Source: UBA6115 sp040776985
Lineage (GTDB): Bacteria > Bacillota > Clostridia > Christensenellales > Aristaeellaceae
Assembly: GCA_040776985.1 (NCBI GenBank)
Contig: JAXGZL010000001.1
Location: forward strand, 186,001 to 250,000
Length of the DNA: 64,000 nucleotides
Reading direction: 5' to 3'
The notes beneath the pieces are model-generated. The model saw nothing but the letters and a program-made list of their open reading frames with translations. It did no database searches and was not told where the DNA came from. This document shows, piece by piece, positions 36,185 through 43,808 of the stretch. The translations under genes and the position numbers were made by a program. Numbering within the stretch: position 1 is the first letter of the stretch; each line of letters starts with the position of its first letter.

Positions 36185-36683
36185 CAATGAAATCCTCCGG
36201 CATCTGGAGGAAGCGGGCATTTCCTATACCCTCTATCATCACGAGCCCAAGTGGACGATCCAGGACTGCCTGACCACCCCCGGGCTGGACCCGGAAAAGG
36301 CCGTCATGCCCAAGAATGTCTTTCTCTGCAACCGCCAGCAGACCGCCTTTTACCTCCTGCTGCTTGCCCCCCTGCGCCCCTTCCGCACGGCGGTGGTCAG
36401 CAAGCTCCTGGGGGTCTCCCGGCTCAGCTTTGCGCCGGAGGAGCGCCTGCCAGCGCTCCTGGGCTTGGACCGGGGCGCTGTCAGCCCCCTTGGCCTGCTG
36501 TTTGACCGGGACAAGCAGGTGCGCCTGGTGGTGGATGAGGCGCTGCTCAGTTATGAGCGGCTGTGGTTTCACCCGGGGCTGAACACCCAGTCCCTGGAAA
36601 TGGGCACCCGGGACTTTATGGAACGCTTTCTGCCCGGCATCGGCCGGGAGGCCAGCTGCATTGCCTTCAACGACCAAGAATAG
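36174..36683 (+). CDS. YbaK/ProX-type aminoacyl-tRNA deacylase
   Basis: The 169-residue protein has the YbaK/prolyl-tRNA editing fold: YTLYHHEPKWTIQDC at the start, then KNVFLCNRQQTAFYLLLL, SKLLGVSRLSFAPEERL and AVSPLGLLFD. It resembles stand-alone ProX proteins, which hydrolyse Ala-tRNA-Pro. A role in removing wrongly attached amino acids fits the AlaX-like gene in the same window, though the two are not linked in one operon. The start at 36174 follows GAAGGAAACG within the end of rarA. Confidence 0.9.
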   Translation: MDRSNEILRHLEEAGISYTLYHHEPKWTIQDCLTTPGLDPEKAVMPKNVFLCNRQQTAFYLLLLAPLRPFRTAVVSKLLGVSRLSFAPEERLPALLGLDRGAVSPLGLLFDRDKQVRLVVDEALLSYERLWFHPGLNTQSLEMGTRDFMERFLPGIGREASCIAFNDQE

Positions 36684-36696
36684 AAAGGGGAGCCTC

Positions 36697-37281
36697 TTGA
36701 CTTTTCACTTTTTCGCCTACTTGTCCCGGATGAAGTTCATCCGCCGCTGGGGCCTGATGCGCAACACCATGCCGGAAAACGACATGGAGCACGCCATGCA
36801 GGCCGCCATGATCGCCCACGGGCTGGCGGTGCTGGGCAACCAGCGCCATGGCCGCCAATACAACCCGGAGCATGCCATGGCCCTGGCGCTGTACCATGAC
36901 GCCAGCGAGGTGATCACCGGCGACCTGCCCACCCCCATCAAGCACAATAACCCCCAGATCAAGGCGGAATACCATAAAATTGAGCGCGTCGCGGTCAGAA
37001 GGCTGCTGGAAATGCTGCCCCATGACCTGCAGCCAGCCTATGTGCCGCTGCTGGAGCCAGACAGCAAAAGCCCGGAACTGGCCCTGGTGCGGGCGGCGGA
37101 CAAGATCTGCGCCTATGTGAAGTGCCTGGAGGAGACCAAAGCCGGCAACAACGAGTTTCTGGACGCCAGGGACAGCATCCTGGCCAGCCTCCACGCCAAC
37201 CCCCTGCCCGAGGTGCAGGACTTCATCACCCAGTTTGTGCCCGGATTTGGCATGTCCCTGGATCAGATTTCAAGAACATAG
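36697..37281 (+). CDS. yfbR: HD-domain 5'-deoxynucleotidase (YfbR-like)
   Basis: The 194-residue HD phosphohydrolase resembles YfbR, which dephosphorylates deoxyribonucleoside 5'-monophosphates. Seen: FFAYLSRMKFIRRWGLMRNT, ENDMEHAMQAAMIAH with the first metal-binding His, ALYHDASEVITGDLPTPIK with the HD pair, and LVRAADKICAYVKCLEE. The start is a TTG at 36697 after AAAGGGGAG; the Met at 36661 lies inside the previous gene and has no site. It is the last gene of the run that begins with the nitroreductase. Confidence 0.93.
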   Translation: MTFHFFAYLSRMKFIRRWGLMRNTMPENDMEHAMQAAMIAHGLAVLGNQRHGRQYNPEHAMALALYHDASEVITGDLPTPIKHNNPQIKAEYHKIERVAVRRLLEMLPHDLQPAYVPLLEPDSKSPELALVRAADKICAYVKCLEETKAGNNEFLDARDSILASLHANPLPEVQDFITQFVPGFGMSLDQISRT

Positions 37282-37292
37282 TTAAACACATT

Positions 37293-37328
37293 AAAAACAG
37301 GGATGGCTGCACAGCCACCCCTGTTTTT
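37293..37328. terminator. Bidirectional terminator between convergent genes
   Basis: AAAAACAGGG-TGGCTG and its partner CAGCCA-CCCCTGTTTTT form a long stem with A-runs on one side and T-runs on the other, serving both yfbR (plus) and the FMN-binding gene (minus). Confidence 0.9.
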
Positions 37329-37341
37329 AATGCGCTTTGGC

Positions 37342-38412
37342 TTATTTGCCGCGCTGTTCGAAAGCTTCGTTGATAGCGTCCAGCACCGCCTTGCTGGTCA
37401 GGCTTGCGCCGGTGATGGCATCCAACTCCTCATCCTCATAGCTCAGCGGCGGCACCTTGCCGATGAACTGATTGATGAAGGCTTCCTCCTTCACCCGGGC
37501 GCCCAGGCCAGGGGTTTCCGCGAACTGCTCATCCCCGATTTGAAGGGCCACGATGGTGCCGTCCTTGTCAAAGGTGACGGTGACGGCCACAGGGCTGTCA
37601 TAGCCAAACTTGGTGACTGTGATCTCCTCCTGGCCGGCTGTTTCAGCCGTTTCGGCTGCCGGCTCCGCTGCCTGCTGCTTCAGCTCTTCCAGCTGCGCCT
37701 CCAGGCCGTCCCGGTCTGCCATGGCTTCCTCCAGCAGCATCAGGTTGTCCTTTTCCCGGGCCAGGGCTTCTTCCAGGTCTTTCTCCATCGCTGCCAGTTT
37801 GGTGGTCAACTCTTCCTTCTCTGCCAGCGCGCCATCCAGCAGGGTCTGGATTTCCCCGGCTTTGGCCTCCCCATCCTGCTGGGCCTTTTCCAGGTCTTTC
37901 TCCACCACTGCCAGCTTGGTGGTCAGCGCCTCCTTATCCTTGAGCGCCTCGTCCAGCAGGGTTTGCAGCGCGCCCGGCTTTGCCTGGGCCTCCTTCAGCT
38001 CCGTCTCTCCTTTTTCCAGGTCCGCCTTGGCGGCGTCCAGTTCAGTCGTAAGCGCCGCGATTTTATCATCCGCCTCTTTCTGCGCCTTGGTCAGGGCCTC
38101 TTCCTTGGCGGTCAGGTCCGTCCTGGCCTTCTCCAGCTCAGTCTGGACACTGCCCAGGCTTTCCTTCGCAGTATCCAGTTCAGTCTGGACGCTGCCCAGG
38201 CTTTCCTTGGCGCTGTCCAGCTCGGTCTGCAGGGCGGCGGTCTTTTCCTCCGCCTCCTGCTGGGCCTTGGTCAGGGCTTCCTGCTGGGTAGTCAGGTCTG
38301 CCCGCACATTTTTCAGGTCTGCGTCCAGGTCTTTCTTCTGGTTGAGCATGACGCCAATCGCCACCGCTGCCACCAGCACCAGAATGGCCAGAATCAGGGC
38401 TAATCTCTTCAT
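37342..38412 (-). CDS. Membrane-anchored coiled-coil protein with C-terminal FMN-binding domain
   Basis: The 356-residue protein has one N-terminal membrane segment (about 4-23). A continuous coiled coil of about 215 residues follows (27-245), rich in Glu, Lys, Ala and Leu with 14-residue repeats such as AKESLGSVQTELD. An Ala/Glu linker leads to a C-terminal FMN_bind domain like those of NqrC/RnfG. The flavinylation site reads DAITGAS: Asp-x-x-Thr-Gly-Ala are kept, but Ser stands where Thr normally carries FMN. GLGARV earlier in the domain is the usual G-G/A turn. If flavinylated by ApbE it would be an extracytoplasmic electron carrier held off the membrane. It follows the ArsC-like gene by 29 bp in the nadD-rsfS operon. 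Confidence 0.88.
   Translation of the reverse strand: MKRLALILAILVLVAAVAIGVMLNQKKDLDADLKNVRADLTTQQEALTKAQQEAEEKTAALQTELDSAKESLGSVQTELDTAKESLGSVQTELEKARTDLTAKEEALTKAQKEADDKIAALTTELDAAKADLEKGETELKEAQAKPGALQTLLDEALKDKEALTTKLAVVEKDLEKAQQDGEAKAGEIQTLLDGALAEKEELTTKLAAMEKDLEEALAREKDNLMLLEEAMADRDGLEAQLEELKQQAAEPAAETAETAGQEEITVTKFGYDSPVAVTVTFDKDGTIVALQIGDEQFAETPGLGARVKEEAFINQFIGKVPPLSYEDEELDAITGASLTSKAVLDAINEAFEQRGK
38140..38225 (-). repeat. 42-bp tandem repeat in the coiled-coil gene
   Basis: Two adjacent, nearly identical 42-bp units encode SVQTELDTAKESLG; further diverged copies lie on both sides. The repeat probably arose by duplication in the coiled coil. Confidence 0.7.
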
Positions 38413-38441
38413 GGTTTCCTCCTAAATGTTATAAATCAATA

Positions 38442-38804
38442 TCAGGAACGGCTTTCGGCGGCATCAACCAGCGCCTGGAGCCGTGTCTCATCAAAGCCGA
38501 TGATGAGGGTGTTCCCCTCCCGGATGACGGGGGTTTTAAGCAATGCGGGCGTTTCCATCAGATAGCCCAGGATATGCTCCTGATCGTTGGTGTAGGCGAT
38601 GGGGTGGGATTTGACCAGGTTGCTTGTGAGGTCAATGGCCCCCTTTACCCCGCCGGCCGCACGCAGAATCAGCTCTGCCTCCCTTTTCCCCAGGCGGTGC
38701 TTTTTCAGGTCCACCGACTGGAAGGGCACCCGGCGCTCCTTCAGGAAGCGCTCCGCCTTCTGGGTGGCGAAATCCCGCTTGTGCCAGTAAATCTGGATGG
38801 CCAT
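38442..38804 (-). CDS. ArsC/Spx-family protein lacking the active-site cysteine
   Basis: The 120-residue thioredoxin-fold protein has the ArsC/YffB family plan: IQIYWHKRDFATQKAERFL at the start, VDLKKHRLGKREAELI, then LLKTPVIREGNTLIIGFDE with the cis-Pro loop. Relatives have a Cys in the first motif (for example KKCFDTQKAE); here that position is Asp (KRDFATQKAE), so it cannot act as a thiol reductase in the usual way. It may be a binding or regulatory protein, as Spx-like proteins can be. It lies 2 bp after rsfS and 29 bp before the FMN-binding gene, so it is in the same transcript. Confidence 0.85.
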   Translation of the reverse strand: MAIQIYWHKRDFATQKAERFLKERRVPFQSVDLKKHRLGKREAELILRAAGGVKGAIDLTSNLVKSHPIAYTNDQEHILGYLMETPALLKTPVIREGNTLIIGFDETRLQALVDAAESRS

Positions 38805-38806
38805 GC

Positions 38807-39175
38807 CTAATCAAGCTCCCCTTCCTTGTCAAAGGGCAGGGCCACCCGGTTGCTGCCATCCGTCCACAGCCGCTCAAGATTATAGAACTCCCGTTCATCC
38901 GGCCTGAAAATATGGACAATCACATGGGCATAGTCCATCACCACCCAGCGCATATCGCCAGTGCCCTCCACCCGGCGGGGCTCAACGCCCTGTTCCGCCA
39001 TGCCTTCCTCCACATGGCCGGTCAGGGCCTTCACCTGAAGTGCGGTGTTGCCGGTGGCGATGATCAGATAATCGGCAAGCACCGTCAGGTGACCCACCGC
39101 CAGGGCCACGATGTCCGCCGCTTTTTTGTCATACAGAATCTGAGCGATCTTCAGCGCCAGGTCTTTTTCTGTCAT
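38807..39175 (-). CDS. rsfS: Ribosome silencing factor
   Basis: RsfS binds ribosomal protein L14 and blocks subunit joining when nutrients are scarce. The 122-residue protein has the family blocks IAQILYDKKAADIVALAV, DYLIIATGNTALQVKAL and WVVMDYAHVIVHIFRPDEREFYNLERLW. The start overlaps the nadD-yqeK stop by 4 bp. The order nadD, yqeK, rsfS is standard in Firmicutes, here with the first two fused. Confidence 0.96.
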   Translation of the reverse strand: MTEKDLALKIAQILYDKKAADIVALAVGHLTVLADYLIIATGNTALQVKALTGHVEEGMAEQGVEPRRVEGTGDMRWVVMDYAHVIVHIFRPDEREFYNLERLWTDGSNRVALPFDKEGELD

Positions 39176-40338
39176 GCCGTCTCCTCCTTTGTCTGATGTG
39201 TGAATTTCATCCGTGATGTCAGGTCCGCAATGGCCTGCTGGGACAGCGGGCTGTTGAACCCGCCGCCGGCCCGGATAAAGGTCTGCCCGCCCACCAGCGC
39301 CGTCAGCGCCGCCTGTTTCAGGTCCACCTCCGCCTGGTCCCGGATCTGCAGCAAACCGGGGTACAGCTTCCGGCTGGGCTCAATGGCGTCTGCTACATAT
39401 ATAACCAGTTCCACGTCCTTCATACCGGCCCGGCCGGTGGTGTGGTAGTAAATGGCGTCCAAAATCTCCTGATCCTGGATGTGATACTGTTCCTGGGTGA
39501 TGTAGGCCCCCACCGGGCCATGGAGCAGGGCGTTGCTCTCCAGGGTGGGGCCGGGCAGCGACAGCTTGCCCTTTTTAGCCAGTGACTGCAAACGCTTCAT
39601 GGGCAGGCACTTGGCGCAGTCATGCAGGATGCCGGCCACCCCCGCCTTCTGCATGGGCAGCCCATGCTTTAAGGCAAGTCTGGCCCCCACCTGCCGCACC
39701 CCCAGGGAGTGGACAAAGCGGCTGGCGGTCATCATCTTCTGCACCATGCGGGCATAGTCCGTCTGATAAAGCCCCTGGGCGGCGATATAGGCGGCAATCT
39801 CCGGCTGCAGCATCCCCGGGGCGTCAGACAGGCTGCGCACAAGGGCCCTGATCTGGCGGGAGGACATGTCAAGCCCCGGGCAGGGCAACACCTCCACCCT
39901 GGCGCCCCGGAGGATCAGCCCCTCCGCCAGCGCCCCGGCGTCATAGCCCTCCCGGGGGTAGACCGCGATCTGGCATAAGGCCAGCAGCCTGTCCGCGTCC
40001 TGCCAGCGGGGCAGGTCGGCCAGCTCATCCGCGCCCACCATCAGGGTGATGGGGCGTCCCGGATAGGCGGCGGCCACCGCCGCCACCACATCCACCGCAT
40101 AGCGGGGCGTGGAAAGGGAGATGGCGTCCAGGACGTCCATGCCCACTTCCCCCGCTGTCGCAATGCGCAGCATCTCCAGCCGCTGCTGGAGGGATATCTC
40201 TGAGCGCTGCTGCTCCCGCTCACAGGGAACCAGCAGCACCTGGCTTAATTTAAGATGCGAAAGACCCGCCCTGGCAATCGCCAGGTGCCCCAAATGCACT
40301 GGATCAAAGGCTCCGCAGAGGATGCCGATTCGCCCCAT
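39172..40338 (-). CDS. nadD: Fused nicotinate-mononucleotide adenylyltransferase and YqeK-type HD hydrolase
   Basis: The 388-residue protein joins two enzymes usually encoded separately. Residues 1 to about 190 are NadD, which makes NaAD in NAD synthesis (GAFDPVHLGHLAIA with the HxGH site; MVGADELADLPRW; DMSSRQIRALVR). Residues about 200-388 are an HD domain of the YqeK type (RFVHSLGVRQVGARLA, then ILHDCAKC, HGPVGAYI, AIYYHTTGR), known to cleave Ap4A. The start has AAAAGGAG. It begins an operon with rsfS, the ArsC-like gene and the FMN-binding gene. The fusion is known in some Clostridia. Confidence 0.94.
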   Translation of the reverse strand: MGRIGILCGAFDPVHLGHLAIARAGLSHLKLSQVLLVPCEREQQRSEISLQQRLEMLRIATAGEVGMDVLDAISLSTPRYAVDVVAAVAAAYPGRPITLMVGADELADLPRWQDADRLLALCQIAVYPREGYDAGALAEGLILRGARVEVLPCPGLDMSSRQIRALVRSLSDAPGMLQPEIAAYIAAQGLYQTDYARMVQKMMTASRFVHSLGVRQVGARLALKHGLPMQKAGVAGILHDCAKCLPMKRLQSLAKKGKLSLPGPTLESNALLHGPVGAYITQEQYHIQDQEILDAIYYHTTGRAGMKDVELVIYVADAIEPSRKLYPGLLQIRDQAEVDLKQAALTALVGGQTFIRAGGGFNSPLSQQAIADLTSRMKFTHQTKEETA

Positions 40339-40409
40339 TCATCGCTCCTTTTCTCTTTAGTCCATTATACACGATGAACGGGTGAAGCGCAAAGGAACAA
40401 ACCGACTGT

Positions 40410-41282
40410 TTACGGGCCTTCCCTGCTTGCACCCCGCTCGGTCAGAATCACGGACAGCAGGATCAGGCCGCCTCCGATAGCGATGCCTGGCCGCATGGTT
40501 TCCAGCCCCAAGAGCAGGGAAAACAGGGTGCCGAACACCGATTCCATGGACAGCAGGATGCCCGCCTGGGCCGGGGGCACATGCTGCTGCCCGGTGGTCT
40601 GCAGGTAATAGCTCAGACAGGTGGAAAACAGCCCCAGGTAGACAACCGGCCAGATACCCCGGCCCCACTGGGCGGCGGTGGCCGGCTCCCCCCGGAAAAC
40701 AAGCACCAGAAGCGCCGTGACGGCGGCCCCGGTCAGCTGCCAGAAGGTGAGGCGCACCGGGTCATCCACCAGGCAGTACTTGCCCAGAAACACGATGTGC
40801 CCGGCAAACAGCAGGGCGCAGATCAGCACCAGCGCCTCACCCAGGCCAAAGCCCAGCCCTTCCCCCCGGAAGCTGAGAAAGCCCACCCCGATCAGGGTCA
40901 GCACGCTCAGCGAAAAGACCCGGGCAGGCGGCCTTTTCCTGTTCAGCGCCCAGAGGATAAAGGGGATCATCACCACATTGGTGGTGGTGAGAAAGGCGGT
41001 GGAGGACACCGGAATCAGATCCTGCCCCAGGATCTGGGCATAGAAGGCGAAAAACAGCAGCACGCCCGCTGAAAAGCCCCGCTTCACCACCCCCGCCCCG
41101 CCTGAAAACAGCTTGCCCCGGTAGAAAACGCCGATGGCCAGGGCGCCGATCACAAAGCGTAATGCCATGATGGTGTGAGGCGCAAGGCCGGAGAGCAGCG
41201 CGTACTCCGCCGCAATAAAGCCTGCCCCCCAGATGAGGGAGGTGACCAACAGAATAACAACGCCCCGGCGATGATCGGACAT
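40410..41282 (-). CDS. EamA-family (DMT) transporter
   Basis: The 290-residue protein has ten membrane helices in two EamA repeats. The first begins GVVILLVTSLIWGAGFIAAEYAL with ALRFVIGAL; the second ends HVPPAQAGILLSMESVFGTLFSLLLGLE. It is only distantly like the EamA protein at 33123-33962. A metabolite or amino acid exporter is likely; the substrate is unknown. The start at 41282 follows CAAGGAGG. It is alone between the lipoprotein gene and nadD. A GC-poor hairpin without T-run (CTTTCAG/CTGAAAG, 41318-41336) lies just upstream. Confidence 0.9.
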   Translation of the reverse strand: MSDHRRGVVILLVTSLIWGAGFIAAEYALLSGLAPHTIMALRFVIGALAIGVFYRGKLFSGGAGVVKRGFSAGVLLFFAFYAQILGQDLIPVSSTAFLTTTNVVMIPFILWALNRKRPPARVFSLSVLTLIGVGFLSFRGEGLGFGLGEALVLICALLFAGHIVFLGKYCLVDDPVRLTFWQLTGAAVTALLVLVFRGEPATAAQWGRGIWPVVYLGLFSTCLSYYLQTTGQQHVPPAQAGILLSMESVFGTLFSLLLGLETMRPGIAIGGGLILLSVILTERGASREGP

Positions 41283-41409
41283 GGACAGCCTCCTTGCAAA
41301 GCAATAAAGCTGCCAGAACTTTCAGCCTTCCTGAAAGCCCTGGCGCCTGGTGTGATGTCCGATTATAGCATGTTTGGCCGGGTGCAACTGGTCCGGTCTT
41401 GTTCTTCCT

Positions 41410-41928
41410 TTACTTCATCCGGTCAAAGTGCACGGGTTTGTCGTCGATGGTTAAGATCATCTTGTCGCCATCCAACTGATATCCCCAGGTTTCCTCCAAT
41501 TTGCCAGTGCCATAGTCTGTTGTGAGCAGCATTTTATCGCCTTCCAGTTTATAGCTGACGCTGATATCAGAGGATTCCATGCCTGACAGCGCCTCCCTCA
41601 CCCCCTCGGTCAACGCGGGGTCTTTGAGCGCTTCCTGAGCCGCTTCCTTCACGGGCTTGTCGTTCACCAAATCCATCATCTTGCCCTCCTGCGTGAATTG
41701 GAAGCTGACCACCACTCCTTCGCCAAAGTAGGTCTCCAGGGATTCCAGGCCCATCATTTCTTCAAACTCCGGGGACAACCATTTGCCAACAATGGCTTGC
41801 GACTTTGTCTCAGTGTTGGGCTGCGCTGTGGGCTCCTCTTTGGGCTTGGATGCTGGTTGGCTGCAGGCAGACAAGACCAGAACCAGGGCAAGCAACAGCA
41901 GAGACAAGCTTTTCCAGTTCTTTTTCAT
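41410..41928 (-). CDS. Lipoprotein of unknown function, paralogue of the next gene
   Basis: The 172-residue protein has a lipoprotein signal (LALVLVLSAC, Cys22 to be lipidated), a short Pro/Thr linker, then one beta-rich domain. The domain begins IVGKWLSPEFEEMM and repeats the pattern YKLEGDKM / YQLDGDKMILT, as in small lipocalin-like domains (for example DUF5640 or similar). It is clearly related to the neighbour at 42142-42609 (same start KKNW / RKNWK, same IVGKW-SPEF block). The preferred start is 41928; a start at 41961 would lie in the leader hairpin. It probably sits on the outer face of the membrane. Confidence 0.8.
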   Translation of the reverse strand: MKKNWKSLSLLLLALVLVLSACSQPASKPKEEPTAQPNTETKSQAIVGKWLSPEFEEMMGLESLETYFGEGVVVSFQFTQEGKMMDLVNDKPVKEAAQEALKDPALTEGVREALSGMESSDISVSYKLEGDKMLLTTDYGTGKLEETWGYQLDGDKMILTIDDKPVHFDRMK

Positions 41929-41933
41929 CAATC

Positions 41934-41962
41934 CGTTCTCACTTTCCGGGCTTAAGCCCATC
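41934..41962 (-). promoter_or_regulatory. Conserved leader hairpin of the first lipoprotein gene
   Basis: On the minus strand GATGGGC-TTAA-GCCCGGAAAGTGAGA lies directly before the start codon. The same arrangement with a different loop occurs before the paralogous gene (42618-42646). The GTGAGA part may be the ribosome binding region, so the hairpin could control access to it. Confidence 0.45.
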
Positions 41963-42071
41963 CTCGTATCGAAATCTCTAAATCGCAGTTGGTTCAGACA
42001 TTATACCCGCTATTTGTGTGTTATCATCCATCAAACAGGTTTTTGTTCTATATTCTTAATTCCCCTTTGAA

Positions 42072-42109
42072 CAAAAAATACCGGGGCCCCTCTGCATTGG
42101 AGAGCCCCG
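42072..42109 (-). terminator. Terminator after the second lipoprotein gene
   Basis: On the minus strand CCGGGGCTCTC and GAGGGGCCCCGG pair with one bulge and are followed by TATTTTTTG. Confidence 0.85.
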
Positions 42110-42141
42110 GTGTGCCTGGTCAGTTTCAGTTATGAAATGTG

Positions 42142-42609
42142 TTACTTGACTTTGTTAAAGGTGATGGACCGTCCCTCAGCGGTGATGATGAGCTTGTCCC
42201 CTTCCAGTTTGTATTCACCGGTGGTGCTTTCCGTGTTCTCACCCATCTTGATGTCAATGATGATCTTGTTGCCATCCAGCCTGTAGGACATCTGCGGCAT
42301 CATGTCCAGCATGTTGGGCATGGTGGCCTTGGCTTCCTCAGGCAGGCCCAGCTTGTCAATGCCTTCCTTCACCGCGTCAGCCATCGGCTTGTCATTCACC
42401 ATGAAGTTCATTTTGCCATCCTGGCTGAACTCAAAGTAAACGGCGGCGTTCTCGCCAAATATCTCCGTCATGTCCCCGGTCATGGCGGAAGCGAACTCAG
42501 GGGAACTCCATTTTCCCACGATACTGGAGGCCTTCTGGCCGCAGCCAGTCAGGGTGATCACAAGGGCCACCACCAGGAGCACGGACAGGCGTTTCCAGTT
42601 CTTTCTCAT
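42142..42609 (-). CDS. Lipoprotein of unknown function, paralogue of the previous gene
   Basis: The 155-residue lipoprotein has a lipobox LTGC (Cys23), then a beta-rich domain: IVGKWSSPEFASAM, FSQDGKMNFMVNDKP, YRLDGNKIIIDI, YKLEGDKLIITAEGRSITFNKV. Matching blocks occur in the gene downstream (41410-41928), so the pair arose by tandem duplication. Each gene has its own leader and terminator region, so they are separate units despite being neighbours. No enzymatic motif is visible; a ligand-binding barrel is a reasonable guess. Confidence 0.8.
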   Translation of the reverse strand: MRKNWKRLSVLLVVALVITLTGCGQKASSIVGKWSSPEFASAMTGDMTEIFGENAAVYFEFSQDGKMNFMVNDKPMADAVKEGIDKLGLPEEAKATMPNMLDMMPQMSYRLDGNKIIIDIKMGENTESTTGEYKLEGDKLIITAEGRSITFNKVK

Positions 42610-42617
42610 TTACAGCG

Positions 42618-42646
42618 TCTCACTTTCCGGGCCTATGGCCCATCGA
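42618..42646 (-). promoter_or_regulatory. Conserved leader hairpin of the second lipoprotein gene
   Basis: On the minus strand GATGGGCC-ATA-GGCCCGGAAAGTGAGA lies just before the start, matching 41934-41962 in the arms and in the GGAAAGTGAGA that follows, while the loop differs. The pattern of conserved stem and changed loop suggests a structural element. Confidence 0.45.
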
Positions 42647-42674
42647 CCTTGGGTATCAGCCAAAGCCAGGCAGT

Positions 42675-43679
42675 TTATTGCCAGGGCTTCAGATAATCCG
42701 TCATCATATAGCCGTGATAGCCCTCATACTCGATATTGGCCCAGCCGTTGTCGCTGTCCTTGATGACCACGGAGCTGCCGCTTTTGATGGAGGTGTAGAA
42801 GGGCGCTTTCCGGTCGGCCTTGGCCCTGAGGCGCACATTGGCCGTGGTTTTGCCCTCTGCCGGGATCACCTGCGTCAGGGTGCCCAGCTGGCTGTCCGCT
42901 GTCTTTTCCTCCAGGTGGGTGGTGAGGACAAAGCCCTCCTTGGCCTCATGGCGCACCAGGGAGAAGGTCTTCCCCTTGGCCAGCAGCACCACAGCCCGGC
43001 CGCTTGACACGCTGCCCAGGGACTTGGACTTGGTGGTCATCTTCTCCCGCAGGGTAAGCTTGCCGCCAGGGGCCACCACAATGGCCATCCCCGGCTGGGG
43101 AGAGCCGTAGCCAAAGCTGAGGGCGGTGGTGGGCACATAGCCCTCCTGTCCCGCGTTGTCCACCTTGGTCCAGCTAAGCCCCAGGGCCTTCACCGTCAGC
43201 ACCGCGCCGGAGGACAATTGCGCCTTGATGGAGGACTCGGTTGAGGGCAGTTCAAACATCGCCGTGCCCTCAGCGGCGGTGACAATGGCCTCCGCCTTGG
43301 CCTCCTTGTTGGGGGTGGGCATGTCCTTGTCGGCGGTCACCGGCAGGGTGGGAATGGGCGTGGGCGCCGCCGTGGCGCCAGGCTCCGCGCCTTCTTCCCC
43401 CACGATCACCGCGGGCGGCAGGGATTCCTCAGGGCTTTCCTCGCCCTCAGGCGTGCCCACTTGCAGCACAGGAGGCGGCGTATTCATGACCGGCGGCGGG
43501 GTCGTGGTGGTAAGCGATGGAGGGTCATCCGTCAGCATGTCTGCCGGAATCTCCTCTTCCGTATAATCCTTTTCTTCATCATAAACCTCATAATCCTCTT
43601 CTTCTGCCAGGCCAACCGGCAAAGCCAACAGCAGCATCATGGCCAGCGCCAGCGCTGTCAGGCGTCTGATGTTCTTCAT
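42675..43679 (-). CDS. Secreted protein with bacterial SH3 domains
   Basis: The 334-residue exported protein has a signal peptide (ALALAMMLLLALPVGLA) and an acidic and Pro/Thr-rich spacer of about 110 residues. About three SH3-like repeats follow: one near residues 140-190, one near 195-255 (LTLREKMTTKSKSLGSVSSG) and one at the end (VRLRAKADRKAPFYTSIKSG, then GWANIEYEGYHGYMMTDYL). Such domains bind peptidoglycan and tether proteins to the wall. The last repeat is closest to the SH3_3 family. No enzymatic domain is present, so it may be a wall-binding or structural protein. Confidence 0.87.
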   Translation of the reverse strand: MKNIRRLTALALAMMLLLALPVGLAEEEDYEVYDEEKDYTEEEIPADMLTDDPPSLTTTTPPPVMNTPPPVLQVGTPEGEESPEESLPPAVIVGEEGAEPGATAAPTPIPTLPVTADKDMPTPNKEAKAEAIVTAAEGTAMFELPSTESSIKAQLSSGAVLTVKALGLSWTKVDNAGQEGYVPTTALSFGYGSPQPGMAIVVAPGGKLTLREKMTTKSKSLGSVSSGRAVVLLAKGKTFSLVRHEAKEGFVLTTHLEEKTADSQLGTLTQVIPAEGKTTANVRLRAKADRKAPFYTSIKSGSSVVIKDSDNGWANIEYEGYHGYMMTDYLKPWQ

Positions 43680-43768
43680 GGGGCACCTCCTTCACATTTG
43701 CTTAACACTTTGGCAATGATTATGTAAATCATTTTACCCTTGATGAGGCCCTGTGTCAATTGGAATAT

Positions 43769-43803
43769 GAAAAAACGGGCCTGCGCTCTGTCTGGCAGGC
43801 CCG
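43769..43803 (-). terminator. Terminator of the nqr operon
   Basis: On the minus strand CGGGCCTGC, a 10-base loop and GCAGGCCCG are followed by TTTTTTC, directly after the last gene of the operon. Confidence 0.92.
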
Positions 43804-43808
43804 ATTCC

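Noticed and set aside
41318..41336. Hairpin CTTTCAG/CTGAAAG as a terminator of the first lipoprotein gene
   Set aside because: No T-run follows on the minus strand; kept only as a note.
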